Assembly: GCA_050944685.1 (NCBI GenBank)
Contig: JBMNRP010000034.1
Location: 1 to 18,326, forward strand
Direction: 5' to 3'
DNA length: 18,326 nt
From: CADBRN01 sp050944685
Lineage (GTDB): Bacteria; Bacillota; Clostridia; Lachnospirales; Lachnospiraceae
A program made the position numbers and the translations under genes. Of this stretch, positions 15,129 through 18,326 are shown in pieces. Below the pieces are notes generated by a model, which saw only the letters and a program-made list of their open reading frames with translations, had not been told where the DNA came from and searched no databases. Positions within the stretch are counted from its first letter, which is position 1, and every line of letters begins with the position of its first letter.

Positions 15129-15153
15129 CTTACCAAGCGATAAAGAAGACTTT

Positions 15154-17052
15154 ATGGAAAAATTACACGGAATGGAAAAAACATTTGATGTAGTCGTGGT
15201 CGGCGGAGGTCATGCGGGCTGTGAGGCTGCCCTCGCCTGTGCCCGCCTGGGACTGGAAACGATCCTGTTTACGATCAGCGTGGACAGCATTGCCATGATG
15301 CCCTGCAATCCGAACATCGGAGGAAGCTCGAAAGGTCATCTGGTTCGCGAGGTCGACGCTCTCGGCGGCGAGATGGGTAAAAATATTGATAAGACCTTTA
15401 TTCAGTCGAAGATGCTGAATGAATCAAAGGGTCCCGCTGTCCATTCTCTGCGCGCCCAGGCCGACAAAAGCGAATACAGCCGGAGCATGCGGAAAACCAT
15501 TGAGAATACGGATCATCTGACGGTGCGTCAGATGGAAATCAGTGAGCTGATCATTGTGGACCGCGTCTGTAAGGGAGTAATCGCTCTTTCCGGAACGATT
15601 TATCACAGCAAGGCTGTTATTCTGTGTACCGGGGTGTACCTGAATTCCCGTTGTCTGGTCGGCGAGATGATTACACATACCGGTCCGAACGGCCTTCAGG
15701 CGGCGACGCATCTTACGAATTCCCTGGTGAAAAACGGAATTTCCGTAATGCGGTTTAAAACCGGTACGCCCGCCAGAATAGACCGCCGATCGATCGACTT
15801 CTCAAAGATGGAAGAACAGTTCGGAGATAAGCGAGTCACTCCTTTTTCATTCTCGACGAATCCGGATGATGTACAGATCGAACAGGTTTCCTGCTATCTC
15901 ACGCATACGACAGAAAAAACACATGAGATAATTCGTGAAAATCTGGATCGCTCTCCGATTTATTCCGGCGTTATTCGGGGAACCGGTCCCCGTTACTGTC
16001 CTTCCATCGAGGACAAAGTTGTAAAATTCTCCGAGAAGAAAAGTCATCAGGTATTTATCGAGCCGGAGGGACGCTATACAAATGAGATGTATATCGACGG
16101 AATGTCAAGCTCACTTCCGGAAGATGTACAGGACGCAATGTATCATTCGGTTCCGGGCCTGGAAAACGCAAAAATTGTTCGGAATGCCTACGCAATCGAA
16201 TATGATCTGATTGATCCGGTTCAGCTGAACCCGACACTGGAATTTAAAGATATTAAAGGATTGTTTGCCGGAGGTCAGATCAACGGAAGTTCCGGCTATG
16301 AAGAAGCGGCCGCCCAGGGACTGATCGCAGGAATAAATGCCGCGATGGAAATAAAGGGAAAGGAACAGATCGTTCTGGACCGCTCGGAAGCTTATATCGG
16401 AGTACTGATAGATGATCTGGTGACCAAGGAGACGCTTGAACCATACCGGATGATGACCAGCCGGGCCGAATACAGACTTCTGCTCCGGCAGGACAATGCG
16501 GATCTGCGGCTGCGGAAATACGGATATTACGCCGGATTGGTTTCCGAAGAGCAATACCAGGCGGTATTGCTGAAAGAAAAACGGATCAGGGATGAGATAG
16601 TCAGGGTCAAGTCTACCTATGTAGGTGAGACTTCACCTGTCCAGGAGCTTTTACGAAACGTCGGGTCTACCGAGCTCTCGAGCGGTTCATCTCTTGCGGA
16701 GCTGATCCGCCGGCCGGAATTAAATTACCAGATGCTTGCCCCGATTGATCCGGAGAGACCGGACCTTCCGGATGATGTCTGCGAACAGGTCAATATCAAC
16801 ATTAAATATGAAGGGTATATCAAGCGGCAGATCCGGCAGGTTGAGCAGTACAGAAAGAAGGAAAATAAGAAAATACCGGAAAATATTGATTACGATCAGA
16901 TCGGGAGTCTCAGGCTTGAAGCCAGACAGAAACTGAAGAAGTTCAGGCCGCGCAGCATCGGACAGGCCTCGAGGATTCAGGGAGTTTCTCCTGCCGACGT
17001 ATCGGTATTGCTGGTTTATCTGGAAAGTCATAAAGGATCGGTTCGCATATGA
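15154..17052 (+). CDS. mnmG: tRNA uridine-34 carboxymethylaminomethyl-modifying enzyme MnmG (GidA)
   Basis: FAD enzyme that partners MnmE in modifying wobble uridine of tRNAs. I choose the ATG at 15154 (MEKLHGMEKTFDVVVVGGG), giving 632 residues, the normal size. An in-frame ATG at 15019 would add 45 residues without family likeness, lying inside mnmE. The ATG at 15172 is also possible. The FAD-binding GGGHAGCEAA starts at Gly17. Other hallmarks are CNPNIGGSSKGHLVREVDAL, GLFAGGQINGSSGYEEAAAQ, SRAEYRLLLRQDNADLRLR, and the C-terminal RPRSIGQASRIQGVSPADVS. The ribosome binding site is weak (AAAGAAG). Its stop overlaps the rsmG start by four bases (ATGA). Confidence 0.97.
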   Translation: MEKLHGMEKTFDVVVVGGGHAGCEAALACARLGLETILFTISVDSIAMMPCNPNIGGSSKGHLVREVDALGGEMGKNIDKTFIQSKMLNESKGPAVHSLRAQADKSEYSRSMRKTIENTDHLTVRQMEISELIIVDRVCKGVIALSGTIYHSKAVILCTGVYLNSRCLVGEMITHTGPNGLQAATHLTNSLVKNGISVMRFKTGTPARIDRRSIDFSKMEEQFGDKRVTPFSFSTNPDDVQIEQVSCYLTHTTEKTHEIIRENLDRSPIYSGVIRGTGPRYCPSIEDKVVKFSEKKSHQVFIEPEGRYTNEMYIDGMSSSLPEDVQDAMYHSVPGLENAKIVRNAYAIEYDLIDPVQLNPTLEFKDIKGLFAGGQINGSSGYEEAAAQGLIAGINAAMEIKGKEQIVLDRSEAYIGVLIDDLVTKETLEPYRMMTSRAEYRLLLRQDNADLRLRKYGYYAGLVSEEQYQAVLLKEKRIRDEIVRVKSTYVGETSPVQELLRNVGSTELSSGSSLAELIRRPELNYQMLAPIDPERPDLPDDVCEQVNINIKYEGYIKRQIRQVEQYRKKENKKIPENIDYDQIGSLRLEARQKLKKFRPRSIGQASRIQGVSPADVSVLLVYLESHKGSVRI

Positions 17053-17816
17053 AAGATTCGGGAATACATCGGGATACCACTGCTTTCAGAGAGTCTCTGA
17101 AAAAATTGGGGCTGACAGTATCTTCTGACCAGGAGAACCAGTTCATCCGGTATTATGAGATGCTCTTAGAATGGAACAAAAAAATAAATCTGACCGCTAT
17201 TACAGATTTTGACCAGGTAATGATGAAACACTTTACAGACAGTGCCGCATTTTCGCTGGCGTTTCCCGAGCTTGATAATATCTCAGGGGAGTCTGCTTCC
17301 GGACCGGTTTCTCTGATCGATGTCGGAACCGGGGCCGGATTTCCGGGCATTCCGATTAAGATATTGTATCCGGAAATTCAGGTTGTTCTTCTGGATTCCC
17401 TTGGGAAAAGGGTTCAATTTCTGAAGGAGGTTATCCGCGAGCTTGGATTAAAGGATATAAAAGCCTTTCATGGACGGGCGGAGGATTTCGGCAGAACTTC
17501 AGACTTCAGAGAGCATTTTGATTTTGCCGTTTCCCGGGCTGTAGCAAATCTTTCGGTTCTTTCCGAGTATTGTATTCCCTTTATCCGAACGGGAGGCTGT
17601 TTTGTGGCCTATAAGTCCGGAAATTTGTCCGAGGAAACGGGACAATGTCAAAATGCATTGCAGTTATTAAATTCACACATAGAACGGAATATTACATTCC
17701 GGTTAGAATATGGATCGGAATCAGCTGACAGAACCCTGATTATAATAAGAAAAGACAGGAATATTCCATCGAAATATCCCAGAAAAGCCGGAATCCCTGG
17801 AAAACGACCGCTGTAA
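17049..17816 (+). CDS. rsmG: 16S rRNA (guanine-527-N7)-methyltransferase RsmG (GidB)
   Basis: S-adenosylmethionine-dependent methyltransferase for G527 of 16S rRNA, 255 residues, slightly above the usual 210-240. The N-terminal helices contain YYEMLLEWNKKINLTAITD, the SAM-binding motif DVGTGAGFPGIPIKI starts at 91, and LLDSLGKRVQFLKEV follows. FDFAVSRAVANLSVLSEYC and FVAYKSG complete the family signature. The ATG overlaps the mnmG stop (ATGA), so the pair is translationally coupled. Its TAA is the loop of a terminator hairpin, so the last codons double as the terminator's left arm. Confidence 0.97.
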   Translation: MKDSGIHRDTTAFRESLKKLGLTVSSDQENQFIRYYEMLLEWNKKINLTAITDFDQVMMKHFTDSAAFSLAFPELDNISGESASGPVSLIDVGTGAGFPGIPIKILYPEIQVVLLDSLGKRVQFLKEVIRELGLKDIKAFHGRAEDFGRTSDFREHFDFAVSRAVANLSVLSEYCIPFIRTGGCFVAYKSGNLSEETGQCQNALQLLNSHIERNITFRLEYGSESADRTLIIIRKDRNIPSKYPRKAGIPGKRPL

Positions 17817-17834
17817 CAGTGGTCGTTTTCTTTA
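17801..17834 (+). terminator. Terminator overlapping the rsmG stop codon
   Basis: AAAACGACCGCTG (17801-17813) and CAGTGGTCGTTTT (17817-17829) form a 13-bp stem with one G-U pair. The three-base loop is TAA, the rsmG stop codon. A T-rich tail follows. A terminating ribosome would cover the left arm. Confidence 0.88.
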
Positions 17835-17850
17835 TTACAAAAATCCAAAA

Positions 17851-17866
17851 TGTTTCACGTGAAACA
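17851..17866. promoter_or_regulatory. parS: parS site 1 (ParB-binding centromere site)
   Basis: TGTTTCACGTGAAACA, identical to the Bacillus subtilis parS consensus. The palindrome extends to 20 bp (17849-17868). It lies 35 bases past the rsmG stop, at the terminator tail. ParB loads here as a CTP-dependent clamp and spreads. Confidence 0.95.
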
Positions 17867-18016
17867 TTAGTATTTCTCTATTGGGTTCTGTCGGGTAATT
17901 GATCTTGTCCGGTACAAATTAATATCATTTCGTTGGTCCGCCTTTAGCATTATTCTTCAGAAAGAAAAGATTTGGAACTAAACAGTTTAACCTGTTATAT
18001 TTAATCAGAAATAGAT

Positions 18017-18032
18017 TGTTTCACGTGAAACA
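18017..18032. promoter_or_regulatory. parS: parS site 2
   Basis: A second perfect 16-bp TGTTTCACGTGAAACA, 166 bases after site 1. Confidence 0.95.
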
Positions 18033-18103
18033 TAGCTTTAATATTCTGTCTTAGGGAATGTCGAATCCAGAGATGGTTTTCTGAAATATTGATGTTATTC
18101 CAC

Positions 18104-18119
18104 TGTTTCACGTGAAACA
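18104..18119. promoter_or_regulatory. parS: parS site 3
   Basis: A third perfect copy of the 16-bp palindrome, 87 bases after site 2; the flanks differ from those of the others. Confidence 0.95.
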
Positions 18120-18184
18120 TTCATTTTTTTACATTGAATTTTTTTTATTTGGAGATGCCTTTTTAACCTATTGAATTATAACCT

Positions 18185-18200
18185 TGTTTCACGTGAAACA
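18185..18200. promoter_or_regulatory. parS: parS site 4
   Basis: A fourth perfect copy of the 16-bp palindrome, 81 bases after site 3. The spacings of 87 and 81 are close to eight turns of DNA each. Confidence 0.95.
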
Positions 18201-18326
18201 ACGTTTTCGTTAAAAGTATTTTTTATTACAGGTTTAACTGGTATTTTGAGCAGATGCTGTATTGTTTTATAGGAAACATTGGAGTCGTTTGAAAAAAATT
18301 TCCTCATTTGAATAATAAAATGAGAG

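Larger units (their letters stand above)
17835..18326. other. AT-rich non-coding region with a parS cluster
   Basis: About 490 bases with no credible gene on either strand. The content is four perfect parS sites (listed separately) in AT-rich sequence. In Bacillus-type gene order the chromosome-partition genes (parA/soj and parB/spo0J, sometimes noc) come next after rsmG, so this is probably the region upstream of them. I could not find a convincing promoter at the right edge. Confidence 0.7.

Noticed and set aside
15019..15153. N-terminal extension of mnmG to an ATG inside mnmE
   Set aside because: The added 45 residues do not resemble the family, and the protein from 15154 already has the full usual length.
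17835..18326. A CRISPR array suggested by a repeated palindrome
   Set aside because: The repeat is the 16-bp parS consensus, the spacings are 166, 87 and 81 bases, and there are no uniform spacers or cas genes.

Overview
The window is the chromosomal replication-origin region of a Gram-positive bacterium of the Firmicutes (Bacillota). It is most likely one of the Clostridia close to Lachnospiraceae. This is inferred from three things: the Bacillus-type origin gene order, parS sites of the Bacillus type, and the 5' end of the 16S rRNA. I cannot name a species. Base composition looks moderate (about half GC) in genes and clearly AT-rich in the control regions. I see no mobile element, CRISPR array or phage gene, and every gene of ordinary size is a known housekeeping gene.

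The layout is divergent around oriC at about 9.5-9.93 kb. Leftward on the minus strand run dnaA, dnaN, yaaA, recF, gyrB and gyrA, then a tRNA-Ser(GCU), then the 5' end of an rRNA operon (16S) at the left edge. Rightward on the plus strand run rpmH, rnpA, yidD, yidC, jag, mnmE, mnmG and rsmG. A 510-base AT-rich non-coding stretch at the right edge carries four perfect 16-bp parS palindromes. All genes read away from the origin, so transcription and replication are co-directional.

The left arm makes the replication machinery: initiator, sliding clamp, RecF repair and DNA gyrase. The right arm makes ribosome and tRNA parts (L34, RNase P protein), the membrane insertase pair YidC/YidD with the RNA-binding Jag, and the tRNA wobble-uridine and 16S rRNA modification enzymes. 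The parS cluster loads ParB/condensin next to the origin; ParA and ParB are not in the window but probably follow it.

The control elements can be read well. Consensus sigma-A promoters (17-bp spacers) stand before the rRNA operon, tRNA-Ser, dnaA, rpmH and mnmE. Hairpin terminators lie after rpmH, jag and rsmG. DnaA boxes lie on both sides of dnaA, as in bipartite Firmicute origins. The most interesting points are the parS cluster, a possible two-state RNA switch in the rpmH leader, a 15-bp inverted repeat of DnaA boxes in oriC, the rsmG stop codon lying exactly in the loop of its own terminator, two TTG starts (recF and yidC), and family-motif departures in GyrA and RnpA. I found no clearly new multi-gene system.
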